Assembly (NCBI RefSeq): GCF_018403665.1
Contig: NZ_BOVJ01000040.1
Span: 1 to 64,000, forward strand
DNA length: 64,000 nucleotides
DNA from: Paenibacillus cisolokensis
Lineage (GTDB): Bacteria; Bacillota; Bacilli; Paenibacillales; Paenibacillaceae
Direction: 5' to 3'
Of this stretch, positions 51,714-61,544 are shown one piece after another. The notes under the pieces were generated by a model, which worked only from the letters and a program-made list of their open reading frames with translations, was not told the DNA's origin and did no database searches. The position numbers were made by a program, and so were the translations under genes. The number at the start of each line of letters is the position of its first letter. The first letter of the stretch is position 1.

Positions 51714-53558
51714 TCACTCCCGTTCCGGGAGGCTTTTGACGTAACTGTCCGACATTCGCAGCAGCTTGAGCGCCCGCTCGAATTCATCTTTGGCGGCGAA
51801 TCCTTTTCGGGCGCCCGGCAGCGGAATCGTCTGGCCGTCTTCAAACGACGCGCCGGGAATAAAAATGCCGGTGTCGTTAATGAACGAGCCCGAAGGCAAG
51901 TAGTAGCGCTCAGGCAGCAGATTGTGCGTCTCGTTCAACAAATCCTGGCCGAAATGAACCGTATCCTGCAGCGGCAAACCGACCAGATTGGCGACGGTCG
52001 GCATAATATCCATCTGTCCTCCGATCTGCGGCAACACTTGCGGCTCCAGCGCTCCCGGCGCGATGAGCAGCAGCGGGATATTGAGCATCTGGGTATAGTC
52101 GTAGGGGCGCCGGATCATTTCCTCCATCAGCAGCAGATCGACGTCGGTCAGTGAATAGATCGGCACGCCCATATGATCGCCGTATATGACGAGCAGGCAA
52201 TCGTCCCACAGTCCGTTCTTTTTCAATTCCTCGATGAACAGTCCCAGCGCATAATCGGCATAATTTTGCGACCGGAGATAATCGCCGACAAACGTATCAT
52301 CGAACCGTTCCGGCAGATCGATCCGGTTTTTTCGTTCCGGCAGGTTGAAAGGGTGATGAGCGCTCATCGATATGACGTTGGCGTAGATCGGGCGGCCTTC
52401 CTTCGCTAGCTCGGCCAGCTCGGCGGCGGTTTTACGGTACAGCACTTCGTCGGAAGCGCCGAAATGGACGACATCTTCGTCTTCGAAAAAGTCCCGGTCG
52501 TAGTACTTGTCGAATCCGAGCGCCGCATACAGCTCGTCGCGGCTCCAGAATTGCACGTCGTTGGTATGGAACGTCGCCGATTGATAGCCGAGCCTGGCGG
52601 CAAGCAGCTTCGGAAGCGAGGGCAGCACCTTGCTGCCGTAAACCTGAGAAGCTGCGCCGTGCGGCGGAACATGCAGCGACGTATTCGTCATATATTCGGC
52701 GTCCGACGTATTGCCGGCTCCGGCCTGCTGATAGAAGCGCGGGAAATACAGGCCTTCCGCGGCCAGTTCATTAAGCACCGGCGTAATTTCCTGGCCGTCA
52801 ACCTTGAGATGGATCAGGAAGTTTTGGAACGCTTCCAGCTGCACGACGATAATGTGGCGTCCCTTGGCCGCTTCCCAGCCGACAGGCTCCTCAGCGGCGC
52901 CGATTCCCTTCAGATGGCGAATCGCCTGCGGCGTAACCGATTCGGGCGGCACGTTGCCGGTCCTGGCTTCGTCCGGAATCATCTTGTATACCTCGTAGTT
53001 CAGAATGCCCATACGCTCGGCCTGCTTCAGCTCGTTTACGATATTCCGGTTCTGCCAGACGAGCAGCGCACAGACGAACAGCGTAACGGCGAGCAGTCCG
53101 CCGGCAAGCGCGGGACGGACGCGTACGGCGGCTAGCGATGCCCATGACCGCGTTTTGCGCCTGAACGCAAGCAGCAGCGCGATGAGGACAATATCGGTAT
53201 AGATGAGCAGGAAATAGGGATGAAGCAGCTGAAAGACGCTCCCTTTCACTTCCGCCACTTGTCCGACCTGACGCAGCGCGTGCCAGGTGACAATAATACC
53301 GAAATATTTATAGTACATAATGACAGCGAAATAAACGGTGGTCAGCAGCGTGTTCACGATCAAATATACGGCTAGTTTGCGGCGCGAAGCGAACAGCTCG
53401 ATCAGCGCAAAAGCCGCCCAAACGGACGGAAGTCCGGTCAGCAGCGGCTTCCAGCTCCAGCCATCGCCAAATATGACCCACCACGCCATATACATTTTGA
53501 GAATCATCAGCACAGAAAAAAGAACGAATGGCTGCAACCAAAAGCTTTTGCGAAACAT
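51714..53558 (-). CDS. LtaS-type sulfatase, lipoteichoic acid synthase family
   Basis: 614 residues: five N-terminal helices (to about residue 170), then an extracellular sulfatase domain. Metal and catalytic residues: Glu in VVQLEAFQNF, catalytic Thr in GAGNTSDAEYMTN, Asp-His in YGDHMGVP, and HHPFNLP. LtaS enzymes transfer glycerol phosphate from phosphatidylglycerol to the growing LTA chain. The gene is alone. ATG 53558 has AAGGAG upstream. Confidence 0.92.
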   Translation of the reverse strand: MFRKSFWLQPFVLFSVLMILKMYMAWWVIFGDGWSWKPLLTGLPSVWAAFALIELFASRRKLAVYLIVNTLLTTVYFAVIMYYKYFGIIVTWHALRQVGQVAEVKGSVFQLLHPYFLLIYTDIVLIALLLAFRRKTRSWASLAAVRVRPALAGGLLAVTLFVCALLVWQNRNIVNELKQAERMGILNYEVYKMIPDEARTGNVPPESVTPQAIRHLKGIGAAEEPVGWEAAKGRHIIVVQLEAFQNFLIHLKVDGQEITPVLNELAAEGLYFPRFYQQAGAGNTSDAEYMTNTSLHVPPHGAASQVYGSKVLPSLPKLLAARLGYQSATFHTNDVQFWSRDELYAALGFDKYYDRDFFEDEDVVHFGASDEVLYRKTAAELAELAKEGRPIYANVISMSAHHPFNLPERKNRIDLPERFDDTFVGDYLRSQNYADYALGLFIEELKKNGLWDDCLLVIYGDHMGVPIYSLTDVDLLLMEEMIRRPYDYTQMLNIPLLLIAPGALEPQVLPQIGGQMDIMPTVANLVGLPLQDTVHFGQDLLNETHNLLPERYYLPSGSFINDTGIFIPGASFEDGQTIPLPGARKGFAAKDEFERALKLLRMSDSYVKSLPERE

Positions 53559-53590
53559 ATCCGAAAGATTCTCCTTAAAACAAGAAATGG

Positions 53591-53632
53591 AAACTAATTA
53601 TTTAGTTTAGCGATATAACGGAAGAATTACAA
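53591..53632 (-). promoter_or_regulatory. promoter and palindrome upstream of the LtaS-type gene
   Basis: Minus strand TTGTAA (53632-53627), 17 bases, TAAACT (53609-53604). The palindrome AAACTAA-TTAT-TTAGTTT (53591-53608) covers the -10 box and may be an operator. Confidence 0.5.
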
Positions 53633-53849
53633 CCTGTGACGGCCAACGCTGCGGGAACCGGAAGCCGGAATCGAAAGCCGGACCCGATTCCATGGCCGTC
53701 TTCCGCTATTCCGGATATGCACGGTAAAGCAAGTTGCTTGCAGCTTCGCGACAAGGTGGGAAGGGGAGGCACGCGGATGGATGCCGCCGGAGGCGGTGCA
53801 GGCGCAACGGCCGGAGGAAACGGGCGAGGACACGGTCAAGGCTTGCGGC

Positions 53850-54071
53850 CAGGCGATGTCGGACAGGTTGTGCCATGCCTTGCCGATCATGCGATGCTGG
53901 ACAGGTTGTGCCGGCCATGCGATGCCAATAAAATGATGCCGGGTCTAGTGGTGTCGATCAGGCGATGCCGATGATGCGATGCCGATGATGCGATGCCGGT
54001 CAGGATGGTGCTGGCCGGTCGGTGCCGGACAGGGTGTGCCCGTCAGGTAGTGCTGGTCAGGCGGTGCCGTC
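53850..54071. repeat. degenerate tandem array of about 15 units of 14 bp
   Basis: The unit is near CAGGCGATGCCGRT, with clear copies CAGGCGATGCCGAT, GATGCGATGCCGAT, GATGCGATGCCGGT, CAGGTAGTGCTGGT and CAGGCGGTGCCGTC. The phase is held across 220 bases while the sequence drifts. It occupies most of the 560-base gap between the iron ATPase and LtaS genes. No protein-coding signal with a ribosome site was found in this gap. Confidence 0.85.
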
Positions 54072-54120
54072 TAGGAAACGGACAGGCGGCGTTTCCCGTC
54101 CGGGCGAACCGCCCGCCGCT

Positions 54121-54936
54121 TCAGACCAGCGAAGCGGCGGCAACCGTTTGGCGGCGCGTCTTGCCGTGGGGAATGCACAGCGGCGTCCCGTACAGCGGGT
54201 CGGGAATGACTTCGCATTTCAGCTGGAACGCCTCTTCCATTAATTTGGCGTCGACGACAGATTCCGGACGCCCCTGGGCCAGAATGCGGCCGTCGCGGAT
54301 GGCGACGATATGGTCCGCATAGCGGCAGGCGAGATTGATGTCATGCAGCACCATGACAACGGTGCGGCGCCGGTTGATATTCAAGTCGTACAGCAAATCC
54401 AGCACTTCGATCTGATGCGTCATATCGAGATAGGTGGTCGGTTCGTCCAGCAGAATGACCGGCGTCTCCTGCGCAAGCGTCATGGCGATCCAGGCGCGCT
54501 GCCGCTGGCCGCCGGACAAGGCGTCGACGGGACGTTCCGCCAGCTCGCGCATGCCGGTCGCTTCGAGCGCCGCCTCGACTGCCGCTTCGTCCTCGCGGGA
54601 CCATTGCCTGATCCAGCTTTGGTATGGATAGCGGCCTTGCTTCACCAGCTGCAGCACGGTCAGTCCTTCCGGAGCCGTCGGGCCTTGCGGCAGGATGGCC
54701 AGCTTCTTGGCGACTTCCTTTGTGGACATGCGGGCGATATCGCCTCCGTCGAGCACGACGGAACCGCGCTGCGGCCGGAGCAGCCGGGCCATGGAGCGAA
54801 GGAGCGTCGACTTGCCGCATCCGTTGCTGCCGATCAGGACCGTTATTTGTTCTCTCGGAACCGTCAGGTTCAAATTTTCGAAAATATAATCGCCGCCGTA
54901 CGACAGTCCAAGTCCTTTTGCTTCCAAAGCACCCAT
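54121..54936 (-). CDS. iron-siderophore ABC transporter ATP-binding protein (FecE/FhuC family)
   Basis: 271 residues. Walker [14 protein letters not shown], signature [13 protein letters not shown], Walker [13 protein letters not shown], and [16 protein letters not shown], all typical of ferric-siderophore importers. ATG 54936 follows AAAGGGTG. In the raw sequence the permease upstream appears fused to it, but that fusion comes from a missing base (see the permease entry). It energises uptake with the two FecCD permeases and the lipoprotein receptor. Confidence 0.92.
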   Translation of the reverse strand: MGALEAKGLGLSYGGDYIFENLNLTVPREQITVLIGSNGCGKSTLLRSMARLLRPQRGSVVLDGGDIARMSTKEVAKKLAILPQGPTAPEGLTVLQLVKQGRYPYQSWIRQWSREDEAAVEAALEATGMRELAERPVDALSGGQRQRAWIAMTLAQETPVILLDEPTTYLDMTHQIEVLDLLYDLNINRRRTVVMVLHDINLACRYADHIVAIRDGRILAQGRPESVVDAKLMEEAFQLKCEVIPDPLYGTPLCIPHGKTRRQTVAAASLV

Positions 54937-54955
54937 CCCGAAACACCCTTTCCGT

Positions 54956-55992
54956 TTATGTTCGATTCCTGTTCCGATACAGCAAGTAGAGGAAAACGGG
55001 GCGCCGATCGCCGCCGTGAACACCCCGGCGGGCACATCACGCGGCAGGAAGGCGGTGCGCGCCGTCAAGTCCGCCGCAAGCAGCAGAATCGAGCCGATCA
55101 GTGCGCTCGCCGGAAGCAAGCTGCCGAAGGACGGGCCGACCAGCTTGCGGGCGATATGAGGCGCCATCAGCCCGATGAAGGCAATCGCCCCGCCGATTGC
55201 GACAGCCGACCCTGCCAGGGCTACTGCGAGGACGAGCAGCAGCAGGCGCTGCTTCTGCACATGCGCACCGGCGCTTGCGGCAACTTCGTCGCCCAGTGCC
55301 TGAATGTTGACATTGCGCGACTGCAGCCAGGTAAGCGGCAGCAGGACGGCGAGCCATGGCAGCAGCGTCGCGACGTCGGTCCACGATGTGCCGTAGATGC
55401 TGCCGGTCATAAAGGTGAGCGAGCGGTTGGCCAGCTGCATAGGGCCGGATATGATGAACATGTAAGACACCGATTTGACGGCGGCCGATACGCCGATGCC
55501 GATCAGGACGAGCCGAAGCGGCGATACGCCCCTCTTCCAGGCCAGCACGTACAGCAGCGTCGTAATGACGAAGGCGCCGGTTATGGCCGCAATCGGCATC
55601 CACTGGATCGGAACGGTGCCGGCGAAGATGAAGATGAATAGGACCGCGCCGAGCGAAGCGCCTTCCGTTATGCCGATGACGTCCGGGGACGTGAGCGGAT
55701 TGCGCACGATGCCCTGCAGCACCGCTCCCGCCATGGCCAGCGCGGCGCCGATGAGCGTCCCGATGATCACGCGCGGCAGCCGGATCTGCTCGATGATCGT
55801 CTGATTCATCGGCTCGGCCTGGCCGAACAGCGCCTTGATGACGACAAGCGGCGGAACGTACTGGCTGCCGACTCCGATGCTGACGACGAACAGTACGGCG
55901 CAAAACAGGAACAGCGCAGCGATCGTCCATAACGCCCGGTATTCCGCCAGAAACGAGATGCGCGAGAAGCGAAGCGGACGATATTTGCTCAT
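54956..55992 (-). CDS. FecCD-family iron-siderophore permease (second subunit), frame break
   Basis: 345 residues after correction, about ten helices. Family blocks: [53 protein letters not shown]. The frame breaks in the T4 run (plus-strand AAAA 54993-54996). One more T gives [15 protein letters not shown] and a TAA at 54956-54958, as expected for this family, instead of a run-on into the ATPase. It starts in a TAATG overlap with the first permease. Confidence 0.9.
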
Positions 55993-56972
55993 TAGACGCG
56001 CCTTCCTTTCCTGGCAATATATACGAAGAACGGAACGCCGACGACGGCCGTCATGACGCCGACCGGCACTTCCTTCGGCATGGCGATGTACCGCGACCCG
56101 AGATCGGCGGCCGTGAGCAGCGTACCGCCAAGCAAGGCGCAATAGGGGACAATCCAGCGGTAATCGCTGCCAACCAGAAAACGGACGATGTGCGGTACGA
56201 TAATGCCGACAAAAGCGACCGGCCCGGCCACGGCGACCGAGCTGCCGGCCAGCAAAATAACCGCCGCGACGGCCGACGTTTTGACAAGCGCCGTCCGCTG
56301 GCCGAGCCCTTGGGCAAGCTCGTCGCCCATCGCCAGAACGTTCAAATGGCGGGTCAGAAATAGCGCCGCCACCATACCGGCGCCCATGTACGGCCAGACG
56401 GCCATAAGCTGTTCCATGTTCCGGCCGGCGACCGATCCGACAAGCCAGACAAGCACCTGATCGAACATTTTGCCGTCGGCCAGCATAATGCCCTGGGTCA
56501 GAGAATGGAAGAAGGCGGCCATCGCGGCCCCGGCAAGCGTAATCTTGATCGGCGACATGCCGTCTCTGCCGAGGCTGCCGAGCGCGAATACGATGGAGCC
56601 GCTGACGGCGGCGCCGATCAGCGCCACCCAGGTGAACGCTTGCAGACCGGATATGCCGAGCCACCCGGAAGAGAGGATAATGAAGAATGCCGCTCCGGAA
56701 TTCACCCCCAGCGTACTGGGGGAAGCGATCGGATTGCGCGTGACGACCTGCATGATCGCCCCGGCAACCGCGAGACAAGCGCCGACCGATGCTGCGATCA
56801 GCGCGCGCGGCACACGGGCTGTCTGTATGATAAGATGTTCGTTGCTTCCGTCATAATGGATGAACGAATCGACGACGGTCCGCAACGGAATGTCCGTCAC
56901 GCCGAATATGATGCTGCACAAGACGGCTGCCGTCAGTGCGATTGCTGATGCGAGGAGGCCGATTGCCTTCAT
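55992..56972 (-). CDS. FecCD-family iron-siderophore permease (first subunit)
   Basis: 326 residues, about ten helices, with blocks [34 protein letters not shown] and [22 protein letters not shown] 56972 is chosen because GGAAAGTGGG lies upstream and the family N-terminus ([11 protein letters not shown]) starts here; the frame is open to 57053. First gene of the operon, directly under the Fur-controlled promoter. Confidence 0.92.
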   Translation of the reverse strand: MKAIGLLASAIALTAAVLCSIIFGVTDIPLRTVVDSFIHYDGSNEHLIIQTARVPRALIAASVGACLAVAGAIMQVVTRNPIASPSTLGVNSGAAFFIILSSGWLGISGLQAFTWVALIGAAVSGSIVFALGSLGRDGMSPIKITLAGAAMAAFFHSLTQGIMLADGKMFDQVLVWLVGSVAGRNMEQLMAVWPYMGAGMVAALFLTRHLNVLAMGDELAQGLGQRTALVKTSAVAAVILLAGSSVAVAGPVAFVGIIVPHIVRFLVGSDYRWIVPYCALLGGTLLTAADLGSRYIAMPKEVPVGVMTAVVGVPFFVYIARKGRRV

Positions 56973-57051
56973 AAGCGCCCACTTTCCGTACGTTTCGGGA
57001 AGCCTGCCACACGCGCAGTTCCCGGATTGTTGATCAATTGAATGCAGTATC

Positions 57052-57081
57052 ATTCTAGTGGATGGGCAACAGGGCTGTCAA
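57052..57081 (-). promoter_or_regulatory. minus-strand promoter of the iron permease operon
   Basis: TTGACA (57081-57076), 18 bases, TAGAAT (57057-57052) on the minus strand, next to the Fur-like palindrome. Confidence 0.7.
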
Positions 57082-57084
57082 TGA

Positions 57085-57105
57085 TTTTGAGAATCGTTCT
57101 CAAAA
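57085..57105. promoter_or_regulatory. Fur-like operator between divergent promoters
   Basis: TTTTGAGAA-TCG-TTCTCAAAA is a 9-3-9 inverted repeat. Its core TGAGAATCGTTCTCA resembles the Bacillus Fur box TGATAATNATTATCA. It lies between the two -35 boxes, so one repressor could silence both operons in iron-replete cells. Confidence 0.75.
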
Positions 57106-57110
57106 TTTTG

Positions 57111-57167
57111 TTGACAGCGAATGAAGGCTGCCTTATAGTTTTGACTTGGAAATGATAATCGTTTTCG
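57111..57167 (+). promoter_or_regulatory. promoter of the iron receptor gene with a second Fur-like box
   Basis: TTGACA (57111-57116), 17 bases, TATAGT (57134-57139). A second Fur-like half-palindrome TGATAATCGTTTTCG lies at 57153-57167, downstream of the start point. Confidence 0.72.
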
Positions 57168-57203
57168 GTCGAAACGGTTTTGAAACGACAGGAGGAATAT
57201 AGG

Positions 57204-58278
57204 ATGGCATTCAAAAAGACAAAACGGCAGTCCGCCGCGGTGCGGTATGGTGGATGGCGGCAGTGCTCGTACTTATGGCGATTCTGGCCGGATGCGGGGG
57301 AGAGAAGGGCGATGCCGGAAGCAGCCGGCAACCAGCGGCGAGCGAAAGCGGCAGCGCCGGAGGAGAGAACGGCAACGCTGGGGGAGAGAGCGGAAGCGCC
57401 GGCGGGCAAACCGGAAACGGTGGAGATGCGACCCGCGTCGTAGAGCATGCGATGGGATCGGCCGAAGTAAGCAGCAATCCGCAACGGGTCGTTGTGCTGA
57501 CGAACGAGGGAACGGAAGCGCTGCTCGCGCTTGGCGTCAAACCGGTCGGCGCCGTCAAGTCGTGGACGGGCAATCCGTGGTACGATCATATCAAGGACCA
57601 GATGGAAGGCGTAACCGAGCTGGGCGAAGAAAGTCAGCCGAATATCGAGCTGATTGCGGGCCTGCAGCCGGATCTCATTATCGCCAACAAGATGCGGCAT
57701 GAAAAATTTACGAGCAGCTCAAAGGGATCGCTCCCACGGTAATGGCGGAGGATCTTCGCGGCGAATGGCAAAACAACTTCAAGCTGTATGCCGAAGCGCT
57801 GAACAAAAAGGCGGAAGGCGACAAGCTGATCGCCGAGTTCGACAAGCGGATCGAGGACTTCAGGACGAAGGCCGGCGACAAGGTGAAAGAGACGGTATCC
57901 GTCGTCCGGTTCATGGACGGCAAGACGCGCGTATACCATACCGATACGTTCTCCGGCGTTATCTTCGGCAAAATCGGCTTGGCCCGCAATGAGATGACGC
58001 TGAACAGCAAGGAGACGTTCGTCGACGAAATTACGAAGGAACGGATTCCGGAAGTCGATGCCGACCGGCTCTTCTACTTTACGTACGACGTCGGCGACGG
58101 CAAAGCGAACAAAACCGAAGAGGAATGGACGAGCGATCCGCTGTGGCAAAATCTTTCCGCCGTTAAAAACGGACGCGCCTACAAAGTAAGCGACGCGATC
58201 TGGAATACGGCGGGCGGCATCCTGGCGGCCAACCTGATGCTCGACGAGCTGTACGAGATCTACGAGCTTCCGAAGTAA
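57204..58278 (+). CDS. iron-siderophore substrate-binding lipoprotein (FecB/FhuD family), two frame breaks
   Basis: 358 residues after correction. The signal peptide (VWWMAAVLVLMAILAGC, lipobox LAGC) lies in another frame from the ATG at 57204; one more A in the A5 run 57213-57217 joins them. A Gly/Ser/Glu-rich linker follows, then the receptor domain (RVVVLTNEGTEALLALGVK, QPNIELIAGLQPDLIIANK). A second missing A in the A5 run 57702-57706 links HEKIYEQLKGIAPTVMAED to the C-terminal lobe (NLMLDELYEIYEL). It captures a ferric siderophore outside the membrane and feeds the divergent permease and ATPase genes. RBS AGGAGG. Confidence 0.88.
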
Positions 58279-58320
58279 CGGCAGATTAGGCCGGTTCGGT
58301 ACTCGGCTATAAGACAGAAA

Positions 58321-58363
58321 AAGATCGGCACCGACCGTATGCACGGAGGGCCGATCTTTTTTT
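58321..58363. terminator. bidirectional terminator
   Basis: AAGATCGGC (58321-58329, preceded by AAA) pairs with GCCGATCTT (58350-58358), followed by TTTTT; convergent genes use both sides. Confidence 0.87.
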
Positions 58364-58369
58364 ATCGCC

Positions 58370-59457
58370 TTATTGAGCCGGGGCCGCTTCGGTTTCCAGC
58401 GTGTTCGTAATTTTCGCGTTGGCGCGAAGCTCCTGGAGCCAGCTCGGGGCGAGCGATTGAATTTCCTGTTCGACAAGCAGCGCGCGAATTTCTTCCTTCT
58501 TCTCCGCCAGCGTCGGATTGGTCGCAGCCTTGCGATCCGTCACTTTAATGATATGATAGCCGCTGGGCGATTTGACGATGCCGCTCACTTCTCCGGGCTG
58601 CAGCGCGAACGCCGCATCCTCGAACTCCTGGTGCATCCTGCCGCGCGGGAAAAATCGAGATCGCCGCCATTGTCCTTCGACCCGGGGTCGATCGACTTCT
58701 CCTTGGCCAGCGCGGCGAAATCGGCTCCGCCGTCCAATTCCTTCTTGATCGCCTCGGCTTCCTCCTCGGTCTCGACCAGGATGTGAGAAGCTCTTACCTG
58801 CTCGGGCGTCGCGAATTGATCTTTATTTTCATTATAATATTCGCTGACTTCCTGGTCGGTCACATCGGTCCGGGGCTCAAGCAGCTTCCGGATCTTGACC
58901 TGCAGCGGCATCTGCTCCCGCAAATCGTCCTCGGTCATGCCGCTTTGGGCGAGCGCCAGCTCGTAGTCCTGCTCGGAAGGGAAGTTCGCTTTGATCTGTT
59001 CGATTTCCTTGTCCAGATCGGCTTCGGTTACGGTAAGACCTTGGCGGGCCATCTCCTGATCGATCAGTTTTTCCGTAATCAGGTTGTCAAGCGTTTGCCG
59101 GCCGTTGCTCTCCACCAGTTTGTCGTACAGCTCGTCCTTGCTGATTTTGTCGCCGTTGACGGTCGCTACCGCTTTGCTTCCGTCGCTGCCGAACGGGGGA
59201 TTAACCGCAACCAGCACGATGAGCGCCGCGGCGAGCGCGATGGTCGCCACCTTCCACGCCATGCCGCCGCCCTGCTTTCCGTTTTTCACTCCGGCCGCCT
59301 GGCCCCGGTCTTCGGCCCGGTCATCGTCATCCTGCTCGAAGTCGTCGCCGTCCGCCCGATCTTCCGTTTCACCCGGCAGTTCGTCGTCCGTCCAACGATC
59401 CCTGCGTTCGTTTTCAGTCGTTTCGAGCTCTTCGGGCCGCTTGTCTTTCTCTGTCAT
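58370..59457 (-). CDS. membrane-anchored peptidyl-prolyl isomerase/foldase (PrsA/SurA-like), frame break
   Basis: 362 residues after correction. A long acidic cytoplasmic tail (about 80 residues, rich in Asp/Glu/Arg), one transmembrane anchor (AWKVATIALAAALIVLVAVN), a SurA-N-like region (VNGDKISKDELYDKLVESNG) and a parvulin domain (RASHILVETEEEAEAI, GEVSGIVKSPSGYHIIKVTD). It is not a lipoprotein, unlike classic PrsA. The frame breaks in the T5 run (plus-strand AAAAA 58650-58654); one more T gives LDFFPRGRMHQEFE. It folds exported proteins at the membrane surface. ATG 59457 is taken from the AGAAAGGGAG site. Confidence 0.88.
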
Positions 59458-59673
59458 AGATAATGGAACTCCCTTTCTGTAATCGGAATGGATAGTCTCG
59501 GTGTTACGCTTGTCTGAAAGCAACTATACCAGAATCGGCCAGCAAAAACATTAATTCCAGATAAAAAAACGGATTCGCAGCCGGATCGCGATGAAAAATG
59601 GCCGGGAAACGCCGGGAAGCGGGGAGCGAGGAGAAATTTTGGAAGACGGTGCTTCGTCACCCAAAAGCTGTGA

Positions 59674-59679
59674 TATAAT
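59674..59679 (+). promoter_or_regulatory. extended -10 promoter of the ABC exporter operon
   Basis: TGATATAAT: TATAAT at 59674-59679 with the extended TG at 59671-59672. The -35 region is weak. Confidence 0.55.
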
Positions 59680-59702
59680 AAAAATGTAAAGGTTCACGGA
59701 TA

Positions 59703-59768
59703 ATGGAAGCAGTTTTCACAGCCGCTCGCTGTGACGGCTGCTTCCGCTGTTTGTGCGGCGGCTGTTGA
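59703..59768 (+). CDS. possible Cys-rich leader peptide (21 residues) overlapping an mRNA hairpin
   Basis: ATG 59703, preceded by AAAGG, reads MEAVFTAARCDGCFRCLCGG plus a final Cys before TGA 59766-59768, with five cysteines. The hairpin GGAAGCAG (59705-59712) / CTGCTTCC (59738-59745), with inner stem CACAGC/GCTGTG, lies inside this ORF, so a translating ribosome would open it. B. subtilis bmrCD is controlled by a translated leader ORF (bmrB) at the same position. There is no clear U-tract, so the mechanism is unproven and the ORF itself may be chance. Confidence 0.35.
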   Translation: MEAVFTAARCDGCFRCLCGGC

Positions 59769-59795
59769 CAAACGAATAAGGGATGTGAGAGCAAA

Positions 59796-61544
59796 TTGAG
59801 AGGAAGCAGACTGCTGCGGACGCATCTGCGCTCGCATTTGCCGGCGTATCTCCTGGCGGTGTCCATGATGGCTGCGGCCAACGTCATCCACGCATTGTTT
59901 CCGAGCGTGCTTAAAGATTTTACCGATGCGTTGGAGACGAACGGCCTATCGGCGGCAGCGATCCGGCGCTACAGTTTGCTGCTGCTCGCGATCGGCGTCG
60001 GTTACGGCGTCCTGTTCGGTCTGGGGCAAATCGTCAATCACCGGCTCGGCAGACTGTTCGAGTACACGGTCAGAGAGAAGTTGTTCGGCCATTTTACGAG
60101 GCTGAGCGAGCAATTTTTCCCGAAACGGAATCGGCAAGCTGCTCAGCTACGTCATGAACGATGTGACGGCCGTGCGCGAATCGATCGCCAACGGCGTCAA
60201 CCAGATGACGAACGCCTCGGTTCTGCTCGTATCCGTCGTCGTCATGATGACGCTGAGCGACATCCCGCTCGGCCTGATCGGGGCGTGCGTGCTGCCGCTA
60301 CTTGTCATTCCGTTTCTCGTCGTCTATTTCGGCCCGCGCATCCGCAACCGCTCCCGCCAGGTGCAGGAGTCGCTGGCGGCGATGACCGAATCGGCCGAGG
60401 AGCAGTTCGGCGGCATTCGCGTAACGAAGACCTTCGCCGCCGAGGAAGTGGCGCAGACGCGGTTCGGCGAGACGGTCGACCGCATCCGCGACAATCAGCT
60501 GAAGCTCGTGCGGATGGCTTCGCTGTTTCAGGCCGCGCTGCCGTTCACGGGAGCGCTTTCGCTGGCCGTGGCCATCGTGTACGGGGGGTATCTCGCCATG
60601 CACGGGCAGTTGTCGCTCGGCAGCTTCGTGGCGCTCAGTCTCTATTTGCGCATGATCGTGACGCCGCTGCAGCAGATCGGCAACGTCATCAATACGATCC
60701 AGCGGTCGCGCGCCTCGCTCGAGCGGCTGAACAAGCTTCTTGAGGAGCGGCAGGACATTCAGGAGGAAGGCCGTGCGAAGCTGCCGGACGCTTCGTCGAT
60801 CGGGCTGGACATTCGCGGCCTGTCGTTCCGTTACCCGGACTCGGACCGCGACGCGCTCTCCGACCTGCACATCCGGCTTGCGCCCGGCAAGACGCTGGGC
60901 ATCGTCGGACGGACGGGCAGCGGCAAGACGACGCTGATGAAGCTGCTGCTGCGGATTTACGATCCGCCGCGGGGCACGATATTTATCGGCGGACGGGACG
61001 TTCGCGATTTGTCGCTGGAAAGCCTCCGGCTTGCGATCGCCTATGTACCGCAGGACGGCTTCCTGTTCAGCACGACAATCCGCGACAACATCGCGTTCCA
61101 TAACCGCAATGCGGACGATGCCGACGTGGAGGAAGCATCGAAGTTGGCGGAAATTTACAACAGCATTGCGGGTTTTCCCGACCGGTTCGCGACCCGGCTC
61201 GGAGAGCGCGGTCTGACGTTGTCCGGCGGACAGCGCCAGCGTACGAGCCTGGCCCGCGGTTTGTCAAAAATGCGCCGATCATGATTCTGGACGACAGCGT
61301 CAGCGCCGTCGACGCGGTGACGGAATCGAACATATTGGCCAATTTGCGAAGAGCGCGGGAAGGGCGTACGAACATCATCATTGCCCATCGCATCAGCGCC
61401 GTTCGGCATGCCGATGAAATTATCGTGCTGGAGGAAGGACGGATCGCGGAGCGGGGCACGCATGACGAACTGCTGCGCAAAGGCGGCTATTATGCGTCCC
61501 TGCACGCCATACAGGAGGAGGGCGAGTACGTTGAAGGTTTCTGA
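59796..61544 (+). CDS. heterodimeric ABC exporter subunit, BmrC/YheI-like, two frame breaks
   Basis: About 583 residues after correction, close to B. subtilis YheI. Six-helix exporter domain, then a nucleotide domain: Walker [15 protein letters not shown], signature [10 protein letters not shown], Walker [13 protein letters not shown]. The catalytic Glu after Walker B is Asp, as in the degenerate half of heterodimers. Breaks: near 60114-60125 (net two bases missing, or one extra; restores [15 protein letters not shown]) and the A5 run 61266-61270 (one A missing; restores [12 protein letters not shown]). TTG 59796 is used as start. It overlaps the second subunit gene and must pair with it to export drugs or lipids. 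Confidence 0.87.

Noticed and set aside
53850-54071. CRISPR array or coding repeat protein
   Set aside because: No constant repeat with unique spacers; the open frame 53636-53974 has no ribosome site and consists of Gly/Arg-rich drift.
54121-56778. Apparent 885-residue permease-ATPase fusion
   Set aside because: The first part is a wrong frame of the first permease, and the join between second permease and ATPase results from one missing T at 54993-54996; the restored permease ends at 54956.
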